A program made the position numbers and the translations under genes. This document shows, one piece after another, positions 1 through 8,966 of a stretch of DNA of 64,000 nucleotides; the stretch's first letter is position 1; the number at the start of each line of letters is the position of its first letter. Below the pieces are notes generated by a model. That model was not told where the DNA came from. It saw only the letters and a program-made list of their open reading frames with translations, and made no database searches. Where the stretch lies: positions 66,001 to 130,000 of the forward strand of contig JACEFZ010002102.1 of the NCBI GenBank assembly GCA_014155875.1. The letters run 5' to 3'. Source of the stretch: Cepaea nemoralis (lineage: Eukaryota > Mollusca > Gastropoda > Stylommatophora > Helicidae).

Positions 1-403
1 TATGTAATAACACGGCATATAGGGTCGAATGTTTGCAGTTGAAAAATAATTTGGCCGAAACTAATCCATAAGCAAACACGGAATGCATCAACATTTGTCA
101 ACATAGGATCGATGATCCCTTACAAATTTTAAACGTCTTTGTTTATGTCAAGAGTAGGCAACTCAAACCTGAGGAGTTGTTGGTTAGTGAATCGCCCGGA
201 AGACTGAGCGTCAACTCTAAAGTAGAATGTATTTGATTTCAGGTTGCTGTGTTTTAAAATTCCCGAAAATGGACTCCGAGTCGGTTGGGGGTAGAGACTT
301 TCCTCCCGAACTGGTCTATAAGTGCCATCTTTACGGGAACTGCATTGCAATGCTCCCCTTCCCTCTCCAAAATAAAAAAAAGGAAAAGAAAAGAAAAGAA
401 AAG

Positions 404-600
404 AGTAGCCTAACGGCGCTGCCCGGGCACACTTTCGAGTTAAAAATCTACCCAAAGTATTTCAGGATCCTCGCCGGTGCTACGGAGTTCGTGCACTGAG
501 CTGAGATTCTCCGGACTCAGGCTTGAGTTAGGAGTAGAATAGAACACTTATGGGTTACACCGGTGTGCCGTGATGTTGCTCCGTCGACTAAGCTAAACCC
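404..600 (+). repeat. SINE family S4, core and 3' part
   Basis: A partial copy of a SINE seen in full on the minus strand at 32438-32869. It holds the core GCTACGGAGTTCGTGC, the downstream block with CTCCGGACTCAGGC, and the 3' end GTCGACTAA. No tRNA-like head remains. The same core occurs in the S2 SINEs and in the retroelement at 8967-10017. The A-rich stretch at 367-404 lies just upstream. Confidence 0.65.
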
Positions 601-604
601 TCTC

Positions 605-720
605 CAAACTCGGAAACCAGCGGGATGTGCAAAGCCGGTAGTGGAACTTTACGTCTGCAGAGAGGCATATTAGAACCAACCCGTCTGTTACCGGGATCAC
701 TATTGGAAGCAATGAATAGT
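605..720 (+). repeat. Interspersed repeat shared with 13010-13195
   Basis: The phrase GTAGTGGAACTTTA and the bases around it recur near 13142, and both copies run on into a GAGA-rich motif. The shared stretch is short and diverged. It is probably a SINE fragment, but no tRNA promoter boxes are visible. Confidence 0.4.
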
Positions 721-785
721 CACACTGCAACTTATATTGCATGTCGTAAGAGGCGACTTGGAAAGAGGTTACTTAGGCTGGTTAC

Positions 786-1022
786 ACAGCTCTGTAGAAA
801 CATCAGCGACAAAATCCGCTTGAGTTAATTACTCCGCCCTGTAGAAACTTCAGTGAAAAGTGATTTCAGTGGAAATCCGTTTGGGTTAATTACACCGCCC
901 TGTAAAAACGTCAGCGACAAAATCCGCTTGGATTGGCTATACCGCCCTGTAGAAAACTTCAGCGATAAAAATCCGCTTGGGTTGGCTATACCGCCCTGTA
1001 GAAAACTTCAGCGACAAAATGG
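786..1022. repeat. 49-bp minisatellite, about 4.5 units
   Basis: A head-to-tail repeat whose unit contains CCGCCCTGTAGAAA, CAGCGACAAAATCCGCTTG and a GGTTGGCTATA block. The last two units are nearly identical and the earlier ones are more diverged. The open frames across it are a by-product of the repeat. Confidence 0.8.
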
Positions 1023-1030
1023 AACCCAAT

Positions 1031-1590
1031 CATAAATACCTGGTAAACATAACGATAAGAATAGAAAAAACAAGAAGGAGAATCTCAGCCAACCAAAGGG
1101 AAAAGAGGGTCTATTCCTAGAGGAAGTAAGAAGTGATACAAAAAAAGCTACAAGGAGTTTTCCGACTCACTTCCTTTCAGCAAGGAAATAGTCCAGAATT
1201 GGGATAGTGTTCACTGTTCAGGCTTTCTTACTACATAATAGTGTTGAATATATATAACATTTGACAGTTCTCATTTTTAATGCGTTGTTAATCTTTCTAT
1301 AAATCAATATTACATCTTGAAAGATTAACAAAACGTAAGAGTGGTCGCATATTTATCACGCCACACCATAAGCCAAAAAGATTACATTAGATTAAATGGC
1401 ATTAAGATCACTACGTTACACAATATTCATACCAAGCTATTTGACAAGATAATTGCGAAAAAAAAAAAAAACTCAAGAAAAGTAAAAAAACAAAATCAAA
1501 ACAACTGCAAAGATCACGTGGAGAAATGTAAATTTCTCCCAATGAGTCTTGCAATTTATAGATCCTCGCAAGGATACTTGGGCACGAGCG
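1031..1590. other. AT-rich interval, nothing recognised
   Basis: No coding signal or repeat relationship was seen here. It includes short A runs near 1460-1473. The frame at 1341-1590 reads into the LINE remnant downstream and has no recognisable domain of its own. Confidence 0.5.
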
Positions 1591-2271
1591 CGACACTTTC
1601 GTTGATGTATATGAAAGCTTTCAAACCAAGCATGAAACTGATTGCTGACTTGGATCTAAAGGATGCATACAATACATTTCAGTATTACCATTTGATGTAA
1701 ACAAAAAAGAATGGAGGTCTGGCACTGGAACGCAAGGCTCTTACTGGTGCTTGAAGCTCTGAGCTGCCACGCATTATTGCACTAGGGCTGCCACAAGGAT
1801 CTGTTGTATCACCGGTGTTTTTCAACGTCCACACAAGTAAGATAGCGATCGAGGCATCTGGTATTGGAAGAATGCTGATATTTGGTGATAATATCCTTGT
1901 ATGTAGACGGGGGAAAGATTAAACAGAACATCTGTAACTGCAGGCTGCTGTTGGTAAAGTGGATACGCAGTGAAAATTAGCATGCTCAATCATCAATATC
2001 GACAAAACATTTGTAGTATGGTGTTCACTTAACAACATAATTGTTAAGGAGGAAGTATCGGATATCATAACAAACGGCAGGGCGATCAATTTAATACAGT
2101 GAACACACTGTGAATAACCTTTGATAGGAGCTTGTGCAAATGGATAGAGCCAAGAAAGGACTTAACGACCTGAAATTAATGGCAAAGGCGGACACTGATC
2201 AAAGAATGACGTTGATACTTTGACTTTACCATCATGTTATCATTTCCGTGATTGAGTATTGTCGCAATATC
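1590..2271 (+). pseudogene. Decayed RNase H-type LINE (LN-B), reverse transcriptase part
   Basis: Conceptual translation in several broken frames shows reverse transcriptase landmarks. Near 1640 is a DLDLKDAYNT-like block. Near 1790-1840 is LPQGSVVSPVFFNV, the palm motif that precedes the catalytic loop. Near 1880 is FGDN, where an active enzyme has a YADD-type motif. Downstream is VWCSLNNIIVKEEV, a phrase typical of RNase H-carrying LINE polyproteins. Frameshifts and stops break it throughout, so it is a dead copy. The 3' part is duplicated in inverted orientation at 2286-2376. RNase H fragments of what looks like the same family lie at 4612-5097 and 8967-10017. Confidence 0.75.
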
Positions 2272-2376
2272 TTATAGCCAGATAGGATATTGCGACAATA
2301 CTCATTCACGGAAATGATAACATGATGGTAAAGTATCAACGTCATTCTTTGATCAGTGTCCACCTTTACCATTAAT
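2175..2376. repeat. Fold-back inverted repeat, arms of 97 and 91 bp
   Basis: Left arm 2175-2271 and right arm 2286-2376 are reverse complements, apart from a 6-bp extra block in the left arm and about three substitutions. The loop is about 14 bp. The motif ATCTTATAGCCA occurs just after the left arm, again just after the right arm, and a third time as the far TSD of the SINE at 2387-2632. The arms consist of LINE sequence. Confidence 0.9.
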
Positions 2377-2386
2377 CTTATAGCCA

Positions 2387-2632
2387 GGGAGTCTCTGTGG
2401 CGAAGCGGTCAAGCCTTTTGGCTCGTGCTCCGAAGGTTGTGGGTTCGATTCCGGGCCGCGTCCTTCGGTTTACGAGTTAAATGTTTCGGAGACTCCTGTG
2501 GGTCGTCTCTAAAAGCTACGGAGTTCGTGCTTTGTGCGACGCTTTCCGTGCGCCGGAAAGAGACCGAGCCATATGGGATAAAACCCGGTGCAATGAAGTC
2601 GACCCTGTCGACTTTTAAGCGACTTTTTTTTT
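2387..2632 (+). repeat. SINE family S2, full copy with 12-bp TSD
   Basis: A tRNA-derived SINE. The head carries an A-box-like region (GTGGCGAAGCGG) and a B box (GGTTCGATTCC). Then come the core GCTACGGAGTTCGTGC, a block with AAAGAGACCGAGCCATATGG, and a tail with paired GTCGAC sites and a T run. Perfect 12-bp direct repeats (ATCTTATAGCCA) at 2375-2386 and 2633-2644 mark it as a target-primed insertion. Other copies are at 13395-13590 and 57228-57466. Confidence 0.9.
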
Positions 2633-2645
2633 ATCTTATAGCCAA

Positions 2646-3085
2646 CTAGTGAAGATATAACGCATACACAATGTGGCCACATGTGCCATTCTCGAATGTA
2701 CAAAGGACACACCTATTATAAGTGTGCAACAAATTCTGGCCCTTCCATCTATATATGACAGGTACAGGGTGCTTCTCGGCAAAATGTAACTTTGGAATGC
2801 AGCAAATAGGGAATATTCCCTGCGCAAACTTTGATACATACGAAAATCCATAGGTTGAAGAGACAGGTCTTGAATGGCACAAACCGAAGACACAGTCAGT
2901 CAAATGTGTGGAATGAGCAGTAGAGTGCGTTAAGAAGAACGGGTAAGGTGCCCCTTGACGGTGAATGACTGCATAGTTATAGTTAATTGGGCCGATGTTG
3001 TGTGATTGGGCAGCGGATGTTACAAAAGTGTACGCGCAAAAGCTGATAGAAGACAACTCACACTGGCGATGAAGTTATGTACACA
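2646..3085. other. Unassigned interval
   Basis: Open frames on the minus strand (2646-3056) show no recognisable domain, and composition does not differ from the surroundings. I see nothing that supports a gene. Confidence 0.4.
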
Positions 3086-3087
3086 AG

Positions 3088-3375
3088 AGATCAGCACGGC
3101 CCAATGGATAAGAGCACTCGCTCTTTACCGTCCGGTGTGCTGATGCCGAGGTAGAGGGTTCAACCCTACACCGGTCCGTTGGACTAAAATGTTGTCTTCC
3201 CGTCTTTGACTCGAGGACGTAAATTACGAGTACCTCTGAAATCGGAGTGGGCTCGCCTGATGCCGAGGACACTGGTAATAGGGAAAGCTAATCCACGGGC
3301 AAAAATCTGTCCAGTGTAGTAGCACGTGTATGGACTACGCTTGATTTCAAAGCGAGATAACACCAAAAACATGTA
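3088..3375 (+). repeat. SINE family S3
   Basis: A tRNA-like head (AATGGATAAGAGC, then B box GGGTTCAACCC) is followed by a body with AATAGGGAAAGCTAA. The 3' end resembles ACTACGCTTGATTTCAAAG. Related copies lie at 11345-11670 (+), 16000-16285 (-) and 26690-26880 (-). The order of the blocks is the same in all copies. Confidence 0.8.
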
Positions 3376-4340
3376 AAATATGTGCACTGGTGGTTCTGTG
3401 GTAAGAGGTAAAAACAGTGGGTGAGGTTTTATTGTACACCAGGAGGTTGTTAAACATACAGGGAGTTTGGTAATGTTACTACAACATCTGGTATGAGAAT
3501 GGAAGATGTAAAGGCAACTTTTCGATGGTTGGGGGTAGGGCAGCAGAAGCAGACATGCTGTGTTTGTAACGGAATAATAGAATATGCCTCCAATAGTGGA
3601 AACTAGCATGTTCCGGGTGGAGTGGCTAGCATCTACCGACAGGACAGAGATTGCCAGCGTATGAATTTTCTGCTCAGAACGTACAGGTATGTGGGACTAT
3701 GAACAGACTGGTGGACTAGCTCAGTGGAGAGTAGAGAGGTAAGATACAGGTGATGCAGGGAAGGCTCTCTGGAACTGGGTGGAGAGGGCAACTGAACATA
3801 CGTGGATCCATATCTGAAAAAAAAAAAAAAACTGGCTCAGAAGGGAGGGAGTAGAGAGTGGACGATGCTCAACGAGTAGAGGGAAAGCCAAGGAACGTTT
3901 AATTACATTGTTACTGGAATAATCAGCATGGCTCTTGAAGAGGGCTACAGAGCATGTAGGTGGGAGGGAGGGGTTGTCTCGAGTGCCGTGATGTTGATAG
4001 TTAAATTCAATATTTAGTATTCAGAAATAAAACATTGTAGAATTAGCATATTGAAATTATGAGAAACACGGTGGATTGGAAAAGGCAACCAGCACTAGTG
4101 AATCATTGCTGAAATCAGCTCGTACAGAAGAAGATGCTCCACACAATGAAGGTGTGACCCTAATGTTGTGTAAAGAGGCAGAGAAAGCACTAACGGAGTG
4201 AGAAGCAGTGAGTTCTAGATTAATAGCATCGACATTTAGCAACTCAACAGCAACATAGAACCTGTCGAGGAATAGATACAAGTACCAATGGAGTGAGGTA
4301 CGTTCTTTTCAGTAATCATCAGACATGATAGGGGGTACAG
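3376..4340. other. Unassigned interval
   Basis: Contains a 14-base A run near 3817 and GGGAGGGAGGGG-like G-rich runs near 3960. There is no protein domain or clear match to other repeats in this window. Confidence 0.4.
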
Positions 4341-4366
4341 ACAATAAACTCCGGTAATTGTGGAGG

Positions 4367-4611
4367 AGCCGTCTCCCTGGCAAATAAGTTTAACGACTTT
4401 CTCCGTAATCCCGTATATTCACGTGGGTAACGCTGCTGTACGAGATTCGGTAGCGGATCGCGTCGCGTTGGTTTCTTACGGGGGTATGTGAGCCGGTCGC
4501 TCAGAAAGCAATGGCAAACTACTGAGCGTAATCTTGCCAAGACACCAACAGCAGCTGAAAAATGCTGGTGTAGACTGCAATGTCTGTCCTCTAAAGGATA
4601 TGCGGAAAAAA
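4367..4611 (+). repeat. SINE family S1 inserted into an RNase H LINE fragment
   Basis: The body contains the family signature AGCAATGGCAAACTACTGA, CTTGCCAAGA and CTGAAAAATGCTGGTG, and ends near GGATATGCGG plus an A run. The direct repeats AATTGTGGAGG at 4356-4366 and 4612-4622 are an 11-bp TSD. LINE sequence of the LN-B RNase H region continues on both sides, so the SINE landed in an already resident LINE. Confidence 0.9.
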
Positions 4612-5097
4612 AATTGTGGAGGCAGAAATTCAGGCCTTGCTATTTGAGAATTCTTCTGAGGGTGAGGTAGCAATCTACACAAATTGGTCATGGGCTATTA
4701 GGACTAAGGTCAGCAGGGCCATGCGGTAGATGCTCTCACTATGATGAAAATCTTCGAAATGCCGCCCGTGAATGGTTCAAACTGTATTTTGATTTCGCTG
4801 CTTATGCCTTCCCCTTACGTTGCCGCCTGATTCGGCCGCCTCTCTGTATCGGAAAAAAAAATGTGGAGGCAGAAATTCAGGCCTTGCTATTTGAGAATTC
4901 TTCTGAGGGTGAGGTAGCAATCTACACAAATTGGTCATGGGCTATTAGGACTAAGGTCAGCAGGGCCATGCGGTAGATGCTCTCACTATGATGAAAATCT
5001 TCGAAATGCCGCCCGTGAATGGTTCAAACTGTATTTTGATTTCGCTGCTTATGCCTTCCCCTTACGTTGCCGCCTGATTCGGCCGCCTCTCTGTATC
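4604..5097 (+). repeat. 247-bp tandem duplication of a LINE/SINE junction
   Basis: Positions 4604-4850 and 4851-5097 appear identical except for a base or two in the A run at the junction. Each unit starts in the A tail of the S1 SINE. Each contains an LN-B RNase H fragment (EAEIQALLFENS, then YTN where an active copy has YTDG), followed by sequence not recognised elsewhere. The duplication must post-date the SINE insertion. Confidence 0.9.
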
Positions 5098-5189
5098 GTA
5101 GCACGGCACAGCTTTGAGGGATAGAGTGAAAACTGCGAGGGAAGACTGTGGTACCTTTGCCTTGTCAACAAGAATTCTGACGATCAGGG

Positions 5190-5300
5190 CCATGGAAGTG
5201 AGTCACCCAGCTTAACATAGTTACCAGGAAATGTTTTGGGAAGTAAAGTCAGCAGCAGGTTATTGACAAATCGAGTACCGATTGGTCAATAATAAAATGG
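5190..5300 (+). repeat. SINE family S5, 3' part
   Basis: Shares the CCCAGCTTAACATAG and ACCAGGAAATGTTTTGGG blocks and the ATCGAGTACCGATTGGTC end with the copies at 13915-14120, 29640-29830, 31705-31940 and 60665-60850. Confidence 0.65.
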
Positions 5301-5405
5301 ATCCAGTTCCTTAAAGGTAATATGTCAGAAGGCGTGGAAACAGGTACTTTGCTACGAAGAAATCACATCTCTATGGCTTCAAGTTTTATTTCCAGCAATA
5401 CTAAC

Positions 5406-5640
5406 AAGTTTATAGCGTATCCCTTACAGGATGTCGCAATCACCCCTAGCTTTTATTATCTGTTTTGTGATTTTCTAGGCAATTTCAAGTTCAATAGTAT
5501 TCCATTACTTTATGAACAACCGACGTTCATATCATTATGAAAATCAATGCAAAGTGATCTGCTTCCAAATCGTCTGTGGCTGACTTCAAACCCGGTATGT
5601 TGGGATTGTGATATGCGTTCACTACCACTAAGTCAGAGAC
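5406..5640 (-). repeat. Diverged S1 SINE
   Basis: Reads in reverse as the S1 order. The head side carries CTTCCAAATCG, and the 3' side carries the ATCCCTTACAGGATGTCGCAA block. The central GCAATGGCAAACT signature has eroded, so this is an old copy. Confidence 0.6.
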
Positions 5641-5746
5641 GCAGACTCAGGTAACGCTAGCAGAACTTTAAAGCGTCACGTGGCATTTTATTTGGCACAC
5701 ACACAAAGACAAGGGATATGCTATCTAAATAACTGTTACAAGCAGT

Positions 5747-5989
5747 GAAATGTTTTGCATATCCTTTACAGGACATCGCTGTCAACATCAGCATCTTTCA
5801 GCTGTATGTTGATTTCTTGGCAAGATTACGCTCAGTAGTTTGCCATTGCTTTCTGAGCGGCCGGCTCGTTATCCCGCAAGTCACGAGCGGGGGTCGAACC
5901 GCTTCCAATTCTCACCTCGCTGCGAGACCCTGCGTGGATAAACGGGATTACGGAGAAAGTGGTGTAACCCCTCAGCCAGAGAGACCGGC
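5747..5989 (-). repeat. SINE family S1 with 11-bp TSD
   Basis: A full minus-strand copy. The 3' block reads ATATCCTTTACAGGACATCG on the plus strand, followed by the signature TAGTTTGCCATTGCTTTCTG and a head with B-box-like GGTCGAACC. Perfect direct repeats TTACAAGCAGT flank it at 5736-5746 and 5990-6000. Confidence 0.9.
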
Positions 5990-6076
5990 TTACAAGCAGT
6001 AGCAATAGAAAAAAGACAGTTTGAACCCGCTGTGACAAAATGTAAGTAATTGAAATATGAAAACTTAAGTTTAAAT

Positions 6077-7277
6077 CATCATCATCATCATCATCATCAT
6101 CTTCCACTTCTGCCGTCAAGCGGCGTGGGGAGGAATAATTTGCGTTCCAGCGCCCGGTGGACGGCACTGGATAGTGTCATTCCGTGTGGTTGTACAATGT
6201 CTCTGATGTCGTCAATCCATTTTCTTCTTGGACGTCCTCGTGGTCTCGTCGCAGATGATCTTTGATGTAAGGTCAGTGATGGTAGTTGCTGATGTTGCAT
6301 TCTAACAACATGGCCAAACCACTTGATCTTCTGTCTTTCAATAAATGTGGCACAAGGTGTTGATCCCACAGTCTGTCTGATAGTAGCATTTCTTACTCGG
6401 TCTCGGATTGTTAAGTTGGCAGCTCTCCTCAGGCATCTCATTTCGCAGGTGTTGATCTTGCGAAGGTGTAATTTGGATAAAGTCCAGGTTTGAGATTGAT
6501 AGCATAGGGTTGGTGTGAATATGCTGTTTATTATCTGTCGTTTTGCGGACATGGGTATGTTTGGATGCTTCAGTAAGGGTGATAGTTGATATGTAAGTGC
6601 ACTAGCTTTTTGACATCTGATTTCAATTTCTCTGTCCAATCTGCCATCTTCTGTGATCATACTTCCAAGGTATTTGAATTCTTTAACTTGTTTCAGAGGT
6701 GTATTATTTATCTGTATACTTAGTGGGCCTGGCGATCTGCTAACTTGCATTACTTCGGTTTTGGCTGTGTTTATACTCATATTGTATCTGCTGCAGGTTG
6801 AACTCAGATTAGTAATATTTTGTACCCTCATCGCTGTAAAACAGGCACTGATCGTCTGCAAATAGAAGTTCATTTATTCCTTGTGGGTCAGTTGTTTCAT
6901 CTGGAGTAAAGAGTTCTAAATTTTCTGAATCTGGTCTGTCGAGACTTGCTTCTTTGGAGATTCTGTCCATGTAGATATTGAATAGCAGGGGAGAGAGCAC
7001 ACATCCCTGCCTCACTCCTGTATTGACAGTGAACATATCTGATATACCTTCTTGTGTTCTTACTGCACTTTGGCTCGAGTGGTACATGGCTATGATGTTT
7101 TCTAGCAGTTGCCCTTCTATCCCATAGTCTTCAAGAATGGTCCATAATTTGTATCTGTCTACTCTATCGAAAGCCTTTTCCTGATCCACAAACACAATAT
7201 TCTGCTGGTCACTATATTCGATAGTTTTTTCACAAATTTGTCTAAGTGTAAATAATGCATCAGTGCAACTTTTACCT
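6077..7277 (-). mobile_element. 5'-truncated LINE (LN-C), RT and C-terminal region, 12-bp TSD
   Basis: A non-LTR retrotransposon fragment on the minus strand. Reading from 7277 downward, it encodes the RT finger/palm (EKAFDRVDR, then TGVRQGCVLSPLLFNIY), and then FADDQCLFY, the catalytic aspartate pair. After one frameshift near 6820-6870 it encodes the thumb and tail (EFKYLGSMITEDGR, IKWFGHVVRM, TRPRGRPRRKWIDDI). This order and the GAT-repeat 3' tail (6077-6101) resemble RTE-type LINEs. Endonuclease and N-terminal RT are missing because of 5' truncation. Perfect 12-bp TSDs TTAAGTTTAAAT lie at 6065-6076 and 7278-7289. A single frameshift suggests fairly recent insertion. A second fragment of the same 3' end is at 15545-15750. 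Confidence 0.92.
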
Positions 7278-7289
7278 TTAAGTTTAAAT

Positions 7290-7726
7290 ACGATTATATA
7301 TATTTTTGGAACGTTATCGATACACGTCTGACATATTCACGAGTGACGTTAATTCATCCGATATGCACATTTCATTTATAATCTATAAAGTATTACCTTG
7401 ACTCCAAAAATGTCCTTCCTCTCTCCGTATAATTTACGTCCATGTGATTGTGAAATGTCAAGACAAATGTATCCCTGGTTTGTATTTAATTCCATAAGAA
7501 AATGTGTTCTATAGATATACAAGACTGATGTAGAGTATCTGAAGCCTCCCGGGGTCTATTAAAGTCGTTTCGTGGGCATGTTAGAGATATTCTTGAAAAT
7601 ATGCTGTCTAATCAGTGAGGAATCGAGGCCGACATTAATATAACGGCGTTAGAATGAGAAGATCCATGTTCTAATCTAGGTAAAATGACTCTTTATATAC
7701 ACATACACCCACCCACCCACCCAACC

Positions 7727-7733
<7 letters not shown>
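7290..7733. other. AT-rich interval, nothing recognised
   Basis: No repeat or coding match seen. It ends in a short CACC-rich run that leads into a GA microsatellite. Confidence 0.4.
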
Positions 7734-7801
<68 letters not shown>

Positions 7802-7802
7802 G
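7734..7802. repeat. (GA)n microsatellite
   Basis: About 33 near-perfect GA dinucleotides with one GAAA interruption. Confidence 0.97.
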
Positions 7803-8096
7803 AAGGTTAATGAGACACCATTACGAGGTAGCAGTATGAGCTCGTGCAATGGGTGACATCAAACTGATTCCTCTAAGACTACTTTCGTGATCCTTGCTAC
7901 AAAGACCATTGCACACTAAGCACACCGATAAGTCCCCAGACATTTTCCGCAGTCGCTTATCTGAAAGTGTATAATAGTTTGTGGAATACAAATAGAAACG
8001 AATACACCATCTTTCCAAAAATAAGCATGTGGGGAAGTCACGGATATTGAATAAAGCAATGTTAGTACTCAAAAACTTTATACGAATATTCGAACG

Positions 8097-8561
8097 CAGG
8101 GATTCTCAACCTTTTTTGGCCCGTGCCCCCTTTCACCATATTTTCAGAACGTCATTCCCCCCTTCCTATAAAAAATTTGGCCTGTGCCCCCCTTCACCGT
8201 ATTTTCAGAACGTCATTCCCCCCTTTCATATTTCCTATCTAAAAAATCACCCCCCCCCCCCAAACCCCTACACAGTATACGTAAAAATGGAAGGTAAATT
8301 TAATAGCATATACTAAAACAAGTCTAGACATCCACATAAAACATGATTTGTGGGTCTACTTACTTTATAAAATGAATTTTTGAAGGATGAGACGTACATA
8401 AATGTAAGGTCTGAAGGGAAAAAACAATATCAAGTAATCGGTTCTTGTATTAACGCGATCTTGAAATGGTCTTCATCCCCCCCCCCCCCCCCCGGGGGGA
8501 ATTTGGAATTTTAGGGTTTCCAGGGGGGGGGGGGGAATTCCCCACCGGTTGAGAACCACTG
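8097..8561 (+). mobile_element. SPIN/Charlie-like hAT MITE with 8-bp TSD
   Basis: A non-autonomous DNA transposon of 465 bp. The terminal inverted repeats are CAGGGATTCTCAACC (left) and the reverse complement of CAGTGGTTCTCAACC (right). This is the terminal consensus known from hAT elements such as Charlie and SPIN. The flanking 8-bp duplications TTCGAACG (8089-8096) and TTCTAACG (8562-8569) match at 7 of 8 positions, as hAT insertion predicts. The interior has long C and G runs and no transposase. Related copies are at 34186-34578 (opposite orientation) and about 53977-54298. Confidence 0.9.
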
Positions 8562-8569
8562 TTCTAACG

Positions 8570-8954
8570 GAACAGCCAGACATATTATGATGTATAGATT
8601 AACATAGTGTAGAGTCACCACCAGTAGGAACTTGAATAGTTAATCTAGACACAGCAGTTACATAAGGGACCAACCAGCTGGAATCGGGGTTAAGGATAAA
8701 ACAAATGGCAGGGCAACTGAAAGTAATGATACCTTCTATGGATCAAAGATGGAGAATTTTTATTGTTAATGGTTACTTCTAATTATCATCACTATCCTCT
8801 GGGTAAAACGAAACGCGTTTAGTCTCGTTCGGTATATTCATCAAATAATGAGACATATCTATGCTAAAATTAAAATCGCGATAGTTACATATTTTAAAAT
8901 TAGAACAGTCCGATGTAAGATAATATATACTCAGGACCCCTTATAGTGTAGAAG
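8570..8954. other. Unassigned AT-rich interval
   Basis: No gene, promoter or repeat match was recognised. Confidence 0.4.
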
Positions 8955-8966
8955 TAATGACAATGA

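Noticed and set aside
2387..2470. Functional tRNA gene
   Set aside because: Same reason: it is the head of a full S2 SINE flanked by a 12-bp TSD.
3184..3609. 141-codon minus-strand frame
   Set aside because: It runs through the S3 SINE and has no recognisable domain.
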